A DNA stretch of 64,000 nt from Corynebacterium sp. NML130628 (GTDB lineage Bacteria > Actinomycetota > Actinomycetes > Mycobacteriales > Mycobacteriaceae): the NCBI RefSeq assembly GCF_001875665.1, contig NZ_MLAL01000014.1:22727-86726 (forward strand), in the 5' to 3' direction. Below the pieces are notes generated by a model, which was not told the origin of the DNA, ran no database searches, and saw nothing but the letters and a program-made list of their open reading frames with translations. This document shows, one piece after another, positions 19,312 through 27,708 of the stretch (its first letter is position 1; every line of letters starts with the position of its first letter). The position numbers and the translations under genes are program-made.

Positions 19312-20223
19312 TTAGACGAACTCGAGTTTTCCGTCGCGCCGCGCCACCCGCACCCCGCCGCCGAGATGCACCGCGCCCTGCCCCCGCCAGTTCGTCACCA
19401 GCGCCTCAATCGTCGCCAGGTGGGCACCTTTGACCTCTCCCCGCTTTTCGACGATCCACTCCGCCACCACCGCCCTCCTCACCACCGGCGGAAGGGTTGC
19501 GAGCTCCGCGCAGTCCAGCGTGTCCGAGTTTGTGCTTGTGGCCGGGGTGATGCGTTGCAGCTGCACCGACGCCTCCGCGATCCGGTCCGCCGTGCCCGCC
19601 AGGGCAGGCACGACCTCCCCGCCGACGATCTCCTCCAGCAGCGGGATCACCCGGTGGCGCAGCGCTACACGCCGGTAACGCTCATCCTGGTTCATCGGGT
19701 CCTGCCAGGGGGTCACCCCCAGTTCGGCGCAGGCGCCTTCGGTGTCCGCGCGGCGGACATGCAGCAGCGGGCGCACCAGGCGGCCCGCCCGCGGGGACAT
19801 CCCCGCCGGGTTGCCGCGCAGTGCCCCCAACAGCAGCGTTTCGGCCTGGTCGTCGGCGGTGTGGGCTGTCCACACGTCACGGTCGGGGCCAGCGTGCCCG
19901 AACAGGGCCGCGTAGCGGGCCTGCCGGGCGTCGGCCTCGGTGCCCTTGCCGGTTGGTGTGATTTGGATGGTTGCGACATCCGCAGCCACCCCAAAGTTCC
20001 GCGCCTGCTCCGCGGCGCGCCCGGCAACCTGCGCCGAGCCCTCCTGCAATCCGTGGTCCACCACCAGTGCCGTCACGTCCAAACGCTCCGCCGCGGCCGC
20101 CGCCACCAGCGCCAACGAGTCCGCCCCGCCCGACAGCCCAATCACCGCAGGCCCCGTCCACCCGCGCACCGCGCGGCGACACGCCAAAAAGTGGGGGCTG
20201 CGCCGGGGCCAGAACGGCTCCAT
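19312..20223 (-). CDS. tilS: tRNA(Ile)-lysidine synthetase
   Basis: Modifies cytidine 34 of the AUA-reading tRNA-Ile to lysidine; usually essential. The 303-residue protein has the PP-loop motif GLSGGADSLAL near residue 29 and the downstream TAHTADDQAETLLLGALRG segment. ATG at 20223 is chosen because the PP-loop should lie 20-40 residues from the start; it lies 3 bases after the PBP4 stop. It lacks the extra C-terminal domain of the E. coli enzyme, as do other actinobacterial versions. Confidence 0.92.
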   Translation of the reverse strand: MEPFWPRRSPHFLACRRAVRGWTGPAVIGLSGGADSLALVAAAAAERLDVTALVVDHGLQEGSAQVAGRAAEQARNFGVAADVATIQITPTGKGTEADARQARYAALFGHAGPDRDVWTAHTADDQAETLLLGALRGNPAGMSPRAGRLVRPLLHVRRADTEGACAELGVTPWQDPMNQDERYRRVALRHRVIPLLEEIVGGEVVPALAGTADRIAEASVQLQRITPATSTNSDTLDCAELATLPPVVRRAVVAEWIVEKRGEVKGAHLATIEALVTNWRGQGAVHLGGGVRVARRDGKLEFV

Positions 20224-20225
20224 CG

Positions 20226-21488
20226 TTAAAACTCCCGCAGCGCCGACGCGAACATGTCCATCGCCCGGCGCGCCTCCAGAATGTCCGAGTCGTTCGAGAG
20301 CAACGCAAACGTGTACACGTTGCCGCTTTCCGCCGTCACCGTGCCCGCCAGCCCCGACGTCTCGTCCAAGGTGCCCGTCTTCGCGCGCACCCAACCACGC
20401 CCGGCCAGATCCCCGTAGCGGGTCGCCAGGGTGCCGTCGCCGGCGGCAATCGGCAGTGCGTCCAGCATCGGGCGCAGCTGCTCGTGCTGGGTGGCGTCGC
20501 TCAGGATGCTGTCCAACATGCGCGGCGTAATCCGGTTATCCACCGACAGGCCAGAGCTATCCACCAACGTAATGCCGCCCGTGTCGAAGCCGTGCTCCGC
20601 CAACACGTGCAGGGTGGCGGAGGGGGCGTCGATACCTACGTGGGCCGCAACCTCCCTGCCGATCGCCTCCGCATAGACGTTGTCGGACTCCTTCATCATC
20701 ATGTGCAGACGCTGCACCAAGTCCGGCGACTCCACCCGCGCCAACGTCTCCGCCTCCGCCGGAGCCGGGCCCAGACCCACCGTCTGCGCGCCCACGCGGT
20801 CCGCGAGCGCCTGCGCCACATCCAACGCCGGAGTATGCGAGCGCGGCACGTCCCCCTCCGTCTCCCCATTCAGCCGACCGCCCGAAAGCATCGCCGGCTC
20901 CAGAGGCGCGACGAAACCACCATCGATATCCACGGGGTCCCAGCCCGGCATCATAGACGGCTGGTCCTCCCACGCACTGGTGTCAATGAATACGGCGGTG
21001 ACCTGCTGGTTTCCCAGCTGCCCGGCGAGCTGTTCGATGGCCTCCGCATCGAGCCACACGTCACCGTTGGCCTTGATCACGACCGACCCCGGCTGCTCCC
21101 CGCGCACCACTTGCGTCTCGATCCTGTCATCCGCCCCCAACTCCAACACCGCCGCCGCAGCCGTCAAAATCTTCGTCGTCGACGCCGGACGCAACGCCTC
21201 CCCCGCCAACCGGTCAAACAACACCTCACCCGTGCTGCCATCCGACACGCGCGCATGGAACGTACCCAACGCGGGATCCTCCGCAAGCTCCGCGAGACGC
21301 GCCTGCAACGCTTGGACATCCACCGGGCGCGGCACCGCCGGCACCAACACCGGCTCCGTCTGCGGCAACTGATACGCCGGGGCGTGCTCAATCCGGCCCA
21401 GCTCCTGCTGCGCCGCCACACCGAAACCAGCCGCGCCCCCCACCGCAATTAACGCCACGCCACCAACAATCCAAGTCCAAAGCTTCAC
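20226..21488 (-). CDS. dacB: D-alanyl-D-alanine carboxypeptidase/endopeptidase (PBP4 class)
   Basis: Exported peptidase of peptidoglycan stem peptides, family S13. A signal anchor occupies residues 3-24. The catalytic motifs are STTK (about residue 103), SDN in [12 protein letters not shown] (about 265) and KTG in [13 protein letters not shown] (about 365). The 420-residue length fits the family. It is the first gene of the minus-strand hpt/tilS group and diverges from ppa, exactly as in mycobacteria. Confidence 0.92.
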   Translation of the reverse strand: MKLWTWIVGGVALIAVGGAAGFGVAAQQELGRIEHAPAYQLPQTEPVLVPAVPRPVDVQALQARLAELAEDPALGTFHARVSDGSTGEVLFDRLAGEALRPASTTKILTAAAAVLELGADDRIETQVVRGEQPGSVVIKANGDVWLDAEAIEQLAGQLGNQQVTAVFIDTSAWEDQPSMMPGWDPVDIDGGFVAPLEPAMLSGGRLNGETEGDVPRSHTPALDVAQALADRVGAQTVGLGPAPAEAETLARVESPDLVQRLHMMMKESDNVYAEAIGREVAAHVGIDAPSATLHVLAEHGFDTGGITLVDSSGLSVDNRITPRMLDSILSDATQHEQLRPMLDALPIAAGDGTLATRYGDLAGRGWVRAKTGTLDETSGLAGTVTAESGNVYTFALLSNDSDILEARRAMDMFASALREF

Positions 21489-21577
21489 GGCGCATAAGCG
21501 TAGCCCAAACCCACACAGCGACGCAGCCCCGTATGATAAGTACCGCTACTATCAACGCGACTACAAAAGGAGCGCAC

Positions 21578-22054
21578 ATGGCTGTCGAAGTCACCATCGA
21601 AATCCCGAAGGGTTCCCGCAACAAGTACGAACTCGACCACGAGACCGGCAAGGTCTACCTCGACCGCTACTTGTTCACCCCGATGGCCTACCCACTCGAC
21701 TACGGCTTCATCGACGAAACCCTCGCCGACGACGGCGACCCAATGGACGCCCTCGTCATCCTCCCCGAATCCGTCTTCCCAGGCGTCATCGTCAAGGCAC
21801 GTCCAATCGGCGTCTTCAAAATGACCGACGAAGCCGGCGGCGACGACAAACTCCTCTGCGTCATCGACGACGTCCGCTACGACCACTACCAGGACATCGA
21901 CGACGTCTCCCAGTTCCTCAAGGACGAAATCGAGCACTTCTTCGTCCACTACAAGGACCTCGAACCAAACAAGGAAGTCTCCGGTTCCGGCTGGGGCAAC
22001 AAGGCAGAGGCCGAGAAGATCCTGCAGGCCTCCATCGACAACTACGAGAAGTAG
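21578..22054 (+). CDS. ppa: Inorganic pyrophosphatase (family I)
   Basis: Hydrolyses pyrophosphate and drives biosynthetic reactions. The 158-residue protein contains the metal-binding signature DGDPMDALV (about residue 53) and the family opening [16 protein letters not shown]. The ATG is preceded by AAAAGGAGC at good spacing, which favours it over the upstream in-frame start. A clear intrinsic terminator follows. Confidence 0.97.
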   Translation: MAVEVTIEIPKGSRNKYELDHETGKVYLDRYLFTPMAYPLDYGFIDETLADDGDPMDALVILPESVFPGVIVKARPIGVFKMTDEAGGDDKLLCVIDDVRYDHYQDIDDVSQFLKDEIEHFFVHYKDLEPNKEVSGSGWGNKAEAEKILQASIDNYEK

Positions 22055-22099
22055 TCTGCTGCCTCTGAAGCCTTTGAGGTTCTTAGCGCCTTATGGTTT

Positions 22100-22130
22100 G
22101 CCGCCCGGGTTGTCCTGGGCGGCTTTTTCT
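22100..22130 (+). terminator. Intrinsic terminator of ppa
   Basis: GCCGCCC (22100-22106) pairs with GGGCGGC (22117-22123) and TTTTTCTT follows. Just beyond, TGCTTGGTCCT is repeated in short tandem (about 22140-22170). Confidence 0.9.
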
Positions 22131-22173
22131 TGGGGTTTTTGCTTGGTCCTTGCTTGGTCCTTGCTTGACCGTG

Positions 22174-22250
22174 CACCAAATTCCTGCTTTTCGGGAGGGC
22201 GCCGTCGAGTTCTCCCAGGTCGCTGGTGCTGTGTGAAGGAATTTGGTGTC
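22174..22250 (+). repeat. Interspersed repeat module A, copy 1
   Basis: 77-bp element with inverted arms CACCAAATTCC and GGAATTTGGTG and the core CCCAGGTCG at 22214-22222. First unit of the A-B-A-A cassette between the convergent ppa and metalloprotease genes. Confidence 0.85.
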
Positions 22251-22264
22251 TGCCCTGCTCAGCC

Positions 22265-22341
22265 AGTGACAAAAGACGCAACCCCCCTTTTTCACGACCT
22301 GGGGTTTTGCCGTAATCGGGGGGCAGGCGTCCTTTGTCACT
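22265..22341 (-). repeat. Interspersed repeat module B, copy 1
   Basis: 77-bp element with arms AGTGACAAAAG and CCTTTGTCACT. The core reads CGACCTGGG (22295-22303) on the plus strand, so in reverse orientation its layout (long arm-core gap, short core-arm gap) equals that of module A. Confidence 0.85.
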
Positions 22342-22357
22342 CGCTTCCCAATCTGTG

Positions 22358-22434
22358 CACCAAATTCCATCACGGACTTCCAACGACCTGGGCCTTTCCA
22401 ACCCGCTCTCCTCGAAATTGAGGAATCTGGTGTC
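22358..22434 (-). repeat. Interspersed repeat module A, copy 2 (inverted)
   Basis: 77-bp element with arms CACCAAATTCC and GGAATCTGGTG. The core is CGACCTGGG (22384-22392), so this A unit is inverted relative to copy 1. Confidence 0.8.
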
Positions 22435-22451
22435 TATCAAAAGCCTATGCG

Positions 22452-22529
22452 CACCAAATCCCGGGATTTCCGCGAGCAACCCAAGGCATTTCCCCAGGTC
22501 GCCGAGCGCGCGTAGGGGAATCTGGTGTC
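22452..22529 (+). repeat. Interspersed repeat module A, copy 3
   Basis: 78-bp element with slightly diverged arms CACCAAATCCC and GGGAATCTGGTG and the core CCCAGGTCG at 22493-22501. Closes the first cassette, 32 bases before the protease stop codon. Confidence 0.8.
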
Positions 22530-22560
22530 ACTCGCTCCGCAATCTATGTACCACGAGCGG

Positions 22561-24912
22561 CTAGAACTTGAGGTGATCCTTCGCCCAGAACGCCGCCGCA
22601 CCCAGCAACGCGAGCAGTGGCACCAGGATCGCCGCGATGATGCCGCCCTTCGAGCTGCCTTCGCAATTCTCGGAGGATCCACTTGAGGAACCATCCTTCG
22701 CGCAGGTAGCGGGCGCAGGGACGCTCGGCTCGGGTGTCGGCTCACTTGTCGACGTCCCCACCTCTGGCTCCGAGGTCTCCTCCGTTGTCCGCGCGGCGGA
22801 CTCGGACGTGGTAGCCGACTCGGTCTTCGACGAAGATGCCGTCGTCGTCAACGTTGTTGGAGACTCTGGCGCGGGCTCAACCAGCGTAGTGGTTGGTGTG
22901 GTTGTCCGCGGGGCGGACACCTTCGGAGCTTCCGAGGTCGAAGGCTCGATGGACTCGCTCGACGGGGCGGCCGAAGTCGTTTCGGTTGCCCGCGGGGCGG
23001 ACGCCTTCGGTGCCTCCGAGGTCGAAGGCTCCGCGGAAGGCTCCACCGAAGTCGTCGACAAAGTAGCCGAAGTCGTTTCGGCTGTCCGCGGGACGGACGC
23101 CTTCGGCGCTTCTGCGGAAGTCGTTGCGGAAGTGGGCGTCGAAACCTCTGATGTGGTCAGAGATGGTGCGACCGAAGTAGTCACCGACGATGGCGCAGCA
23201 GAAGAGGTGACGTCCGTGGTTGTTGGCGTCGGCTCCTTTGCCAGCAGCTCGTCCAGGTTCTTCTGCGCCTCCTTGACGCGGAAGAAGGTGCGGTCGAGGT
23301 CAGCTTGCGCCTCGTTTATGATCGGCGCGTACTTCGTCCGTCGAGCCAAGGTCATGCGGTCCTCGGCCTTTTCATGTTCCGCAGTTGCGGCAGCGAGCAC
23401 GGCGCGCGCTTCCTCAACGGTGCGCGGTTTCACGGCAGGCACGTAGGTCGGCGCTTCGAACTGCGGGGTGGTAGCGCCACAGTTCGGACAGCACCCTGTA
23501 GTTGAGGTGGAGGTCTCCACACTTGTCGACGGCCCCACTGTCGGCGTTGTCCGCTGCGCGGAAGTCGTCGACGTGGTCGGCGCAACGGTAGTCAACGGGT
23601 TTGATGTTGTCGGCTTGCTCGTGGTTGTCCGCGGGGCGGACACCGATGGCTGCGCGGAAGCGGTTGCAGACGTGGTCGTACTCGTAGGCGTGGTTGTGGT
23701 TGTTCGTGGGGCGGACGTCGGTGGCGTGGAGGTCTCGCTCGCGAGTTGTTGCCGCAGCACCTCTAGGTTGTCTTGCGCTTCTTGGAAAGCTCGGCGAGCA
23801 TTTTTCACACGCTCCTGTGAAATGATTCGGTCCGCGAAATTCTCGGCTTGGTTGAGTGCGTCTTGTGCAGCAACGAACTCCCTTACCGTCTCGTCCACGA
23901 TGCGCTTGCCCTCGGCCTCAGTGGAAGGCTTCGGCGGCGCGACGTACTCCGGCAAAACAATTCGGTGTGTTTCCCCTGTCGGCGACGGCTTCGGGGACGA
24001 AGGCTGCGTCAAAGTCGACGACGAAGACGAAGAGGAAAGGGCCGAAGAAGAGGAGATAGTCGGCGCCGTCGAGGTGACCGTGGTCGTTGGCAGCGGCTGG
24101 GCGCTCGGGATGGTGGGCATCGGCAGCGGTGGCAGGTCTGGGAGGGACGGCTGGCTCGGCGCCGAGGTAGTTGGCGTCGTCGAGGTAGACGAAGAAGACG
24201 AGGTAGTTGGCGTCGGTTTCGGGCGCTCGGAAATCGTCGTCGTCACCACCGGCGGCAAAGGTGAAGGCTCAGGCGATGGCTCAGGTGAAGGAGTTGGCGT
24301 CGGCTTCTGGCGCAGGTTGTTGCGCAGGATGAGGATTTCGGCGTCGAGAGGCTGCGGCACCACGCCGGGCTTGCTGGAGTACCCGGAGACCATGAGGAGG
24401 TTGTCGCAGCTGTGCGCGAGCGCCATCGCGTGGCCCATTTCGTGGGCGATGGTCATGATGCGGCTTTTCGGTTCAACGTAGCGACCGAACATCCTTGGAC
24501 TGATCCGTACAGTGAGGGTCGGCCCGCCGCCGGTGACTCGGCCGAGCACCGGCAGGTTCGGGTCGACGATTACGCTGACGGCCTCGGGCGTTTTGTTGTC
24601 GATGAACTTGATGTCCAGGTATCCGCCGCGGGCGCGCACGGCGTCGACCCACAGGTTCGCGGCGTATTCGATGTCGGCGTGGTGGCCGGTGGTGTCGTAC
24701 AGGTAGAGGGTGTTGTTGCGGATGCCCGTGTTGTGGTCACCCGGGAATGTAAAGCGTGTGATGTCGAGCTTCTGCCCGCGCTGAAACTGCGACTTCAGTG
24801 CCCGACATTCAGAGCCATCCGACTTTACATCGACGTGCGCGGATGCGGGCGTCGTGCCCCCTAGCATCAGGGAGAAAGAACATACTGCAGCAAGGACACG
24901 TCGAGTTTTCAC
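22561..24912 (-). CDS. Secreted metzincin-like metalloprotease with Ser/Thr-rich stalk
   Basis: A 783-residue surface protein. A signal peptide (cleavage after about ASA, residue 25) precedes a catalytic region with HEMGHAMALAH near residues 156-166, the HExxHxxxxxH zinc motif of metzincins, and a plausible Met-turn LLMVSGY 10 residues later. A Pro/Ser/Thr-rich stalk follows, interrupted by two Ala/Glu-rich helical segments (about 335-395 and 490-560, the second preceded by CCPNCG). Degenerate SEAPKxSAPRxTxTTS units occur at about 630-690. A C-terminal membrane helix ends in KDHLKF without an LPxTG signal. It probably cleaves proteins at the cell surface; the substrate is unknown. Confidence 0.8.
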   Translation of the reverse strand: MKTRRVLAAVCSFSLMLGGTTPASAHVDVKSDGSECRALKSQFQRGQKLDITRFTFPGDHNTGIRNNTLYLYDTTGHHADIEYAANLWVDAVRARGGYLDIKFIDNKTPEAVSVIVDPNLPVLGRVTGGGPTLTVRISPRMFGRYVEPKSRIMTIAHEMGHAMALAHSCDNLLMVSGYSSKPGVVPQPLDAEILILRNNLRQKPTPTPSPEPSPEPSPLPPVVTTTISERPKPTPTTSSSSSTSTTPTTSAPSQPSLPDLPPLPMPTIPSAQPLPTTTVTSTAPTISSSSALSSSSSSSTLTQPSSPKPSPTGETHRIVLPEYVAPPKPSTEAEGKRIVDETVREFVAAQDALNQAENFADRIISQERVKNARRAFQEAQDNLEVLRQQLASETSTPPTSAPRTTTTTPTSTTTSATASAQPSVSAPRTTTSKPTTSNPLTTVAPTTSTTSAQRTTPTVGPSTSVETSTSTTGCCPNCGATTPQFEAPTYVPAVKPRTVEEARAVLAAATAEHEKAEDRMTLARRTKYAPIINEAQADLDRTFFRVKEAQKNLDELLAKEPTPTTTDVTSSAAPSSVTTSVAPSLTTSEVSTPTSATTSAEAPKASVPRTAETTSATLSTTSVEPSAEPSTSEAPKASAPRATETTSAAPSSESIEPSTSEAPKVSAPRTTTPTTTLVEPAPESPTTLTTTASSSKTESATTSESAARTTEETSEPEVGTSTSEPTPEPSVPAPATCAKDGSSSGSSENCEGSSKGGIIAAILVPLLALLGAAAFWAKDHLKF

Positions 24913-24921
24913 AAGGGATTA

Positions 24922-25677
24922 CTATATGAGGTATCGGCGCCCGTACGCAAAGACGGCCGCACCAATTATCGACGCCACCACCAACGCAAACAGTGCCCGA
25001 ACCAGGGTGTTGGATCCGGTCTCAGCTGCGATACCGCGCTGCTCCGCAACTGGGGCCTGCGCCGGGGCGGCCTGCTGTTGCACCTCGACAGGCGTCTGAC
25101 CTGCAGCCTTGGAGGTTGCCAGGCCTTGGCGTGCGACCTCAGCGGCGTTTTCCGCGAGGAGCGAGTTGGAGTCCTTCACCTCGGCGTCGGTTGGCGGCTC
25201 GTTGATGCGCGCCAGGTCGGTGACGTAGGTCTTGCCGTCAGCGTTGAGGTAGTACGTCAGCCCACCGATGGCGAGCACTGCCGGCAGCGCGATCAGGCCA
25301 GCAGCCGCCGGTGCCGGGTTGTTCGGGTCGATGTCCTCGGCGGTGAATAGGACGTCCTGGTGGTCGCCGGTCGGAGCTGGTTGCTCGACAGGGGTCGTTA
25401 CCTCGGGAGCGGAGGGGGCGTCGATAAGCCCGGCGACAGCCGCCTTGGCCACGTCCACTGCGCGCTCACGGTCAGCGGCCGAAAGCTGGTCGAACGCGAT
25501 GTTGACCAGGTTGCGGTCCGGCACGTAGTGGGTGCCGTCCTGGGTGAGGAAGTATTCGGCACCGTTGATGTCGTGGGTCACGGCTGGCAGCGGGACGTCC
25601 TGCGCCTGTGCCATGGGGACGATGGCGGTTGCGAGCGCGCCGGTCATGACGGCGGCCAAAACGGTGTTGCGCTTCAT
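24922..25677 (-). CDS. Secreted membrane-anchored protein with two DGxxYV-type repeats
   Basis: A 251-residue protein of no recognised family. Signal peptide to about AQA (residue 25). Two similar motifs, AEYFLTQDGTHYVPDRNLVN (about 40) and LTYYLNADGKTYVTDLARIN (about 145), look like an internal duplication. The C-terminus is RGIAAETGSNTL, a hydrophobic helix, then YGRRYLI: the layout of a sortase signal with AETG in place of LPxTG. ATG 25677 is chosen over 25698 because AAAGGAG sits 6 bases before it. It is upstream of the protease gene and next to a sortase gene on the same strand. Confidence 0.65.
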   Translation of the reverse strand: MKRNTVLAAVMTGALATAIVPMAQAQDVPLPAVTHDINGAEYFLTQDGTHYVPDRNLVNIAFDQLSAADRERAVDVAKAAVAGLIDAPSAPEVTTPVEQPAPTGDHQDVLFTAEDIDPNNPAPAAAGLIALPAVLAIGGLTYYLNADGKTYVTDLARINEPPTDAEVKDSNSLLAENAAEVARQGLATSKAAGQTPVEVQQQAAPAQAPVAEQRGIAAETGSNTLVRALFALVVASIIGAAVFAYGRRYLI

Positions 25678-25783
25678 TGGGGCTCCTTTACTCAACATGA
25701 AGTCTCAAGTCTTACTTCATGGTTTAGCCCCCACTGTAGACGCACTTCACCCCAGTCACAAGTGTTTACACAAAAAACTTCAG

Positions 25784-26491
25784 TTACTTTGCGCCGGTCT
25801 CGGTCGGCGGCGCATCCAGCACCGATGCAAACTGCCACCCAATCACCGCATTGCGAACCGAGTCCGCCAAAACGTTGCGCGGCTGAATACAAGAGATCGT
25901 GAGCAGGCGCCCCGGTCGCGGACCATCGCCCCAAATATCAACATCGCTAGCCATGACCTCCTTCACCGGGTCATGCAGGTCAGTCGCGCGATAAGACAAC
26001 CACTTCCCGCCAGCCGCCTCGGAGTCGGCGGTACGCAGGTAGAGCATGTCCCCCACCTGGACGGTGTGATGGTCGGAGGAGCCGTCAAAAAGCTGGTCAA
26101 AGACCCCATGCACACCTGCACCCGTGTGACCAGCAACGACCACCAGGTCCTTAGCCTCAGGCCCCGGCAGCGAATACGGCCTATCCGACGCCGTATACAC
26201 ACATGCCTTATCTAATGTGGCGGGATCAAGGGCGTCCGCGCGCACGCGACACGGGCCCTCCTCGAACTGCGCGCGAAGCCCCACCGAGGGAATAAACATC
26301 TCCAACGGCTGCGACTGCCCAAGTGCTGCAGGAGCCTCCGCTAGGGGCACCGCTGAGGGCTCGGGCGCAGGTGCCTCCTTCTTACCGCACCTCACCGGCA
26401 GCGAAACGAGCACCACGAGCAGCAGCAACGCCGCAACCCGGCGCACCCAAAACACCCACTGAGGCGGGCGAGTTCGAGGAGACGTACGCAT
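25784..26491 (-). CDS. Sortase-domain protein (class F/E-like)
   Basis: A 235-residue membrane-anchored transpeptidase-like protein with one N-terminal helix (about residues 15-36). The sortase fold shows its catalytic histidine in VVAGHTG (about 127), the cysteine in LLTISCIQP (about 205) and candidate arginines in the following RNVLADSVRNAV. The usual TLxTC is TISC here. It lacks the long N- and C-terminal helices of pilin-polymerising class C enzymes, so it is more likely a housekeeping or dedicated anchoring sortase. It starts 50 bases from the divergent rhodanese gene. Confidence 0.8.
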   Translation of the reverse strand: MRTSPRTRPPQWVFWVRRVAALLLLVVLVSLPVRCGKKEAPAPEPSAVPLAEAPAALGQSQPLEMFIPSVGLRAQFEEGPCRVRADALDPATLDKACVYTASDRPYSLPGPEAKDLVVVAGHTGAGVHGVFDQLFDGSSDHHTVQVGDMLYLRTADSEAAGGKWLSYRATDLHDPVKEVMASDVDIWGDGPRPGRLLTISCIQPRNVLADSVRNAVIGWQFASVLDAPPTETGAK

Positions 26492-26527
26492 AGTGGAAAT
26501 CGTAGCCGACGCACCCGACACTTCCGC

Positions 26528-26533
26528 TACAAT
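26528..26533 (+). promoter_or_regulatory. -10 hexamer for a leaderless rhodanese transcript
   Basis: TACAAT ends 7 bases before the ATG at 26541, which places transcription start at or next to the start codon. No ribosome site is visible, consistent with the leaderless mRNAs common in corynebacteria. Confidence 0.5.
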
Positions 26534-26540
26534 CGCGCAC

Positions 26541-26831
26541 ATGCAATCCATCAACGTCAACAAAGTCCCCGAAAACGCCCAGCTTATCGACGTCCGCGAG
26601 CCCGAAGAATACGCAGAAGTCCACGCAGCAGGCGCCACCAACCTACCCTTAAGCGAACTGACCACACTCACCGACAAGATCGACCCCGACCAGGACATCT
26701 ACGTCATCTGCCGCTCCGGCGGGCGCTCGTCGCGCGCATGCGAGTACCTCGAACAGGTCCACGGCTGGGAACCCATCAACGTCGAAGGCGGCACCATGGA
26801 GTGGGTCGCCAACGGCCTGCCCACCGAGTAG
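26541..26831 (+). CDS. Single-domain rhodanese-like protein
   Basis: A 96-residue sulfurtransferase-fold protein. NAQLIDVREPEEYAEVHAAGATNLP is the typical N-terminal rhodanese segment. The active loop reads VICRSGGRSSRA with cysteine near residue 58, so it is probably catalytically competent in sulfur transfer. ATG 26541 is preferred to GTG 26493 because the -10 hexamer lies directly before it and the domain begins there. Cytoplasmic, with no signal peptide; its physiological partner is unknown. Confidence 0.85.
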   Translation: MQSINVNKVPENAQLIDVREPEEYAEVHAAGATNLPLSELTTLTDKIDPDQDIYVICRSGGRSSRACEYLEQVHGWEPINVEGGTMEWVANGLPTE

Positions 26832-26858
26832 CACAGTTTCCTTCCTGGCCAGCAGCCC

Positions 26859-26864
26859 TATACT
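26859..26864 (+). promoter_or_regulatory. -10 hexamer for the MarR-family gene
   Basis: TATACT ends 8 bases before the ATG at 26873, again consistent with a leaderless transcript. Confidence 0.5.
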
Positions 26865-26872
26865 CTGGACTT

Positions 26873-27298
26873 ATGGCCACGATTGAACTCCCCGAGGCGC
26901 TGACTACCTCGCCATCGTTCCAAATCGAACGAGTGCGCAGACACACCAAAGATGAGGTGGAGCGCACCCTGGCGAAGCACGACTCCTCCATGCGCGAGTT
27001 TTGGGTGCTCAGCTGCGTATCCGAGCAAGCACGCTCCCAATCCCAGCTTTCCGAGCTCCTCGCCATCGACGCCTCCGACATGGTCCGCCTCATCGACTGC
27101 CTGGAAAAACACGCGTGGGTCAAACGCGAACGCGACCCAAATGACCGCCGCCGCCAAATCGTGACCGCGACCGAGAAAGGCGGCAAAGCGCTGACCAAAC
27201 TCGCGGACGAAGTGGCCGCCGCCGAGGAGCGAGCCCTCGACGCCGCCAACCACAAGCAGCTCAAGAACCTGCGGAAGCTGTCGCAGGCGATTTTGTAG
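26873..27298 (+). CDS. MarR-family transcriptional regulator
   Basis: A 141-residue DNA-binding protein. The winged-helix core is visible: SQLSELLAIDASDMVRLIDCLEKHAWVKRERDPNDRRRQIVTATEKGGKAL (about residues 58-108), including the DPNDRR wing typical of MarR proteins. Flanking helices would dimerise. Ligand and target are not evident; no adjacent transporter lies downstream. It converges with the sortase of pilus cluster 2, separated by a repeat cassette. ATG 26873 is supported by TATACT upstream. Confidence 0.88.
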   Translation: MATIELPEALTTSPSFQIERVRRHTKDEVERTLAKHDSSMREFWVLSCVSEQARSQSQLSELLAIDASDMVRLIDCLEKHAWVKRERDPNDRRRQIVTATEKGGKALTKLADEVAAAEERALDAANHKQLKNLRKLSQAIL

Positions 27299-27337
27299 TT
27301 CTTGGTTGGGTTGCTTGGGGGGCTGCAGACTTGCGCG

Positions 27338-27413
27338 CACCAAATTCCTTGATTTCTGGGGAAGGTTCCGCGTTCCCCCAGTTCACGTGGCTCGCAGGAG
27401 GGAATTTGGTGTC
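27338..27413 (+). repeat. Interspersed repeat module A, copy 4
   Basis: 76-bp element with arms CACCAAATTCC and GGAATTTGGTG. The core is degenerate (CCCAGTTCACG in place of CCCAGGTCG). First unit of the second A-B-A-A cassette. Confidence 0.8.
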
Positions 27414-27428
27414 TGCCCCGCCACCCCG

Positions 27429-27507
27429 AGTGACAAAGGACGCAGCCCAATTTTCACGACCTGGGCTTTTGCCGGAGTCTGCCGACAAGATTGCGCCCTT
27501 TGTCACT
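27429..27507 (-). repeat. Interspersed repeat module B, copy 2
   Basis: 79-bp element with arms AGTGACAAAGG and CCCTTTGTCACT and the core CGACCTGGG at 27457-27465. Internal sequence clearly resembles module B copy 1, including the CGACCTGGG flank GCTTTTGCC. Confidence 0.85.
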
Positions 27508-27523
27508 CGCTCCCCCATCTATG

Positions 27524-27600
27524 CACCAAATTCCCTCTTTTGGAAGAGGTGCCGTCGCGTTTTCCCAGGTCGCAGATTGTGAGCGTGGGAATTTGGTGTC
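27524..27600 (+). repeat. Interspersed repeat module A, copy 5
   Basis: 77-bp element with arms CACCAAATTCC and GGAATTTGGTG and the core at 27564-27572. Preceded by CGCTCCCCCATCTATG, closely matching the linker before module A copy 2 in the first cassette. Confidence 0.85.
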
Positions 27601-27617
27601 ACCCCAACGCCTATGCG

Positions 27618-27694
27618 CACCAAATTCCCTCTTTCCAACGCACACCCGGGGAATTTCCCCAGGTCGCGACCCCTGCGTGTAGGAATTTGGTGCC
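27618..27694 (+). repeat. Interspersed repeat module A, copy 6
   Basis: 77-bp element with arms CACCAAATTCC and GGAATTTGGTG and the core at 27658-27666. The linker CGCCTATGCG before it resembles that before copy 3. It ends 15 bases from the sortase stop codon. Confidence 0.85.
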
Positions 27695-27708
27695 ACGCCA
27701 ACCCCCAA

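Noticed and set aside
22174..22529. CRISPR array
   Set aside because: Units of 77 bp are inverted and mosaic, with no short identical repeats or unique spacers, and no cas genes are near.
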